From Epiperipatus broadwayi (taxonomy: Eukaryota; Onychophora; Udeonychophora; Euonychophora; Peripatidae): a stretch of 64,000 nucleotides of DNA. Below are positions 62,998-64,000 of this stretch, in pieces (the first letter of the stretch is position 1; the number at the start of each line of letters is the position of its first letter). The notes beneath the pieces are model-generated. The model was given only the letters and a program-made list of their open reading frames with translations. It was not told the origin of the DNA and did no database searches. The DNA is taken from contig JAQFVV010012573.1 in NCBI GenBank assembly GCA_028023455.1, positions 1,672,815 through 1,736,814 on the forward strand. The letters are read 5' to 3'. A program made the translations under genes and the position numbers.

Positions 62998-63636
62998 GAT
63001 AATGGATTTAAACCCCCAAACATCACATGATCACAATTTCCTATGCTAGCACATTACTGTTATTAAACAGGCAAAACTCTCTATACACTAGTGCCACTCA
63101 GTGCCAAACAGAATAACCAATGGATGCATTGAGTGGAAGTAATGTATGGAGAGTTTTGCTTGTTTTAAGAACAGTAATGTGCTAGCATAGAAAATTAGTG
63201 ATCATGTGATGTTTGATGGTTTAACACCAATTCTGCCTAATAGGATAGTGGTGACTATGGTTGTTAAAGAGCCAAAGACACCAAAATGTAAAGGGTACTG
63301 AACTGGGTTCAGACCCATATGACTATATATGCTATTAAGCTTAGATTGAAAATATTATTGTGTTTTCAATTTTATTCTCATAGTTTTGTAGTTAAGTAAA
63401 GATAAAAGGTGGCTACTGGAGGGTTGCATTAGATCCTAAGATCTAGACACAGTGCTCTCAGATCCAAAGCTCCTCACTGATGAAAGCCACAAGCCAGAAA
63501 CTAGTCTGGGGATATTGAATGAGTAGGCACTAGATAGGGATTTTATGCACAAACCTTCTGGCATCCATTGATTATTCTGATTGGCACTGAGTGGCAATAC
63601 TGTATGGAGAGTTTTGCCTGTTTTGATAATAGATTT
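62998..63636 (+). mobile_element. Family A element, full-length-like copy A5, with 12-bp target duplication
   Basis: GATAATGGATTT (62998-63009) and GATAATAGATTT (63625-63636) flank the insert 63010-63624. It begins AAACCCCCAAACATCACATG and ends GAGTTTTGCCTGTTTT, the same ends as 53306-53471. The first 120 bp are a partial unit in one orientation, followed head-to-head by a full unit in the other (TGATCATGTGATGTTTGATG at about 63203-63222 is the inverse of the start). It carries the dyad variant CTGAACTGGGTTCAG (63298-63312) and an intact-core hammerhead. The minus-strand frame 63436-63660 is not a gene. Confidence 0.88.
63462..63520 (+). ncRNA. Hammerhead ribozyme motif, family A copy A5
   Basis: Outer stem I ATCCA (63462-63466) with TGAAT (63516-63520; TGGAT in other copies). 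Inner TCCTCA (63471-63476) with TGGGGA (63507-63512). Core CTGATGA (63477-63483) intact, GAAA 63497-63500, stem III ACTAGT 63500-63505, C17 at 63506. Stem II is AAGCC-ACAA-GCC, where one base change from GGC has weakened pairing. Predicted cleavage is after 63506. Confidence 0.78.
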
Positions 63637-64000
63637 GTTAGGATTTTTCTGAGCAATCATTTAATTATCATTGATTTTCTTTAACATTTACATAAAAATA
63701 TATAAATCAAAGAAAAATATCATTAATGCCTGATTAATGTAAAATGAGGCATTTTTTTTTATTATTTCATTTCTGCTTAAGTAAAATTCATCCATTTGAT
63801 TTGAGGTCTTTCTTTTGTAATTTGAAGAATGCTGTCTTTTTTTGTCTGACTTACTCAATTTTATAGTTTAGAGGAAAATTAATTTTATCATAGCCTAGAT
63901 AATTCTGACTTACTATCACCTTTATTCTATCTTTTCTAAGTTCCAGTCTAAAGTGCATTTTTGATTAATGCCATCTGAAAGATTTATAGCTTCAAAAAAA
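63637..64000. other. AT-rich DNA, no gene seen
   Basis: Nothing was recognised to the window end. Confidence 0.4.

Overview
The window looks like intergenic or intronic nuclear DNA of an AT-rich invertebrate animal. It has long (TA)n, (TAA)n and (ATT)n tracts, decayed non-LTR retrotransposons, Penelope-like (PLE) remnants, tRNA-derived SINEs and a hAT-type element, and no intact host gene on either strand. The phylum cannot be fixed from what is visible. Nearly all open frames are short and accidental; the few that show homology are pieces of broken retroelements.

Layout. 1-1202: tandem and inverted copies of a roughly 455-bp repeat (family A), seen again at 53306-53471 and 63010-63624 with 12-13 bp target-site duplications. 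1.2-7.2 kb: AT-rich, CpG-poor DNA with half of a repeat pair (family B, second copy near 25.3-26.0 kb). 7.2-16.25 kb: a block with many more CpGs and few transposons, holding a cluster of hairpins near 12.7 kb. 16.3-18.3 kb: a decayed RTE-like LINE. 19.4-22.6 kb: foldback elements and a 2.4-kb head-to-head array of a 409-bp satellite. 28.6-31.9 kb: an inverted RTE-like LINE with a low-complexity insertion. 32.0 kb: SINE. 34.7-41.2 kb: a second kind of LINE (ORF1 with zinc knuckle, ORF2 with endonuclease, RT and C-terminal zinc finger), interrupted by, and lying next to, 3' fragments of a third LINE. 45.6-48.4 kb: two PLE fragments with GIY-YIG domains inside inverted repeats. 48.76-49.21 kb: hAT element. 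49.8-50.5 kb: inverted-repeat element with a 14-bp duplication. 53.0-54.9 kb: tandem array of a roughly 420-bp repeat (family D). 55.4 kb: SINE. 55.6-62.5 kb: three more RTE-like copies.

The main result is that at least four different repeat families here (A, the 409-bp satellite, the foldback family C, and family D) each contain a hammerhead-ribozyme architecture that can be read by eye: CUGANGA, a short stem II, GAAA, in two families a very short near-loopless stem III ending in U-C, and a stem I whose two sides lie on either side of the core. A weaker, decayed version sits in the inverted repeats that flank one PLE fragment. Tandem/inverted arrangement, 12-14 bp duplications and minimal-stem-III hammerheads are the marks of retrozyme-like non-autonomous elements, which are thought to be moved by PLE-type reverse transcriptases. 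The window therefore reads as a graveyard, and in the 409-bp array possibly a young colony, of several independent hammerhead-bearing repeats beside their likely helper elements.
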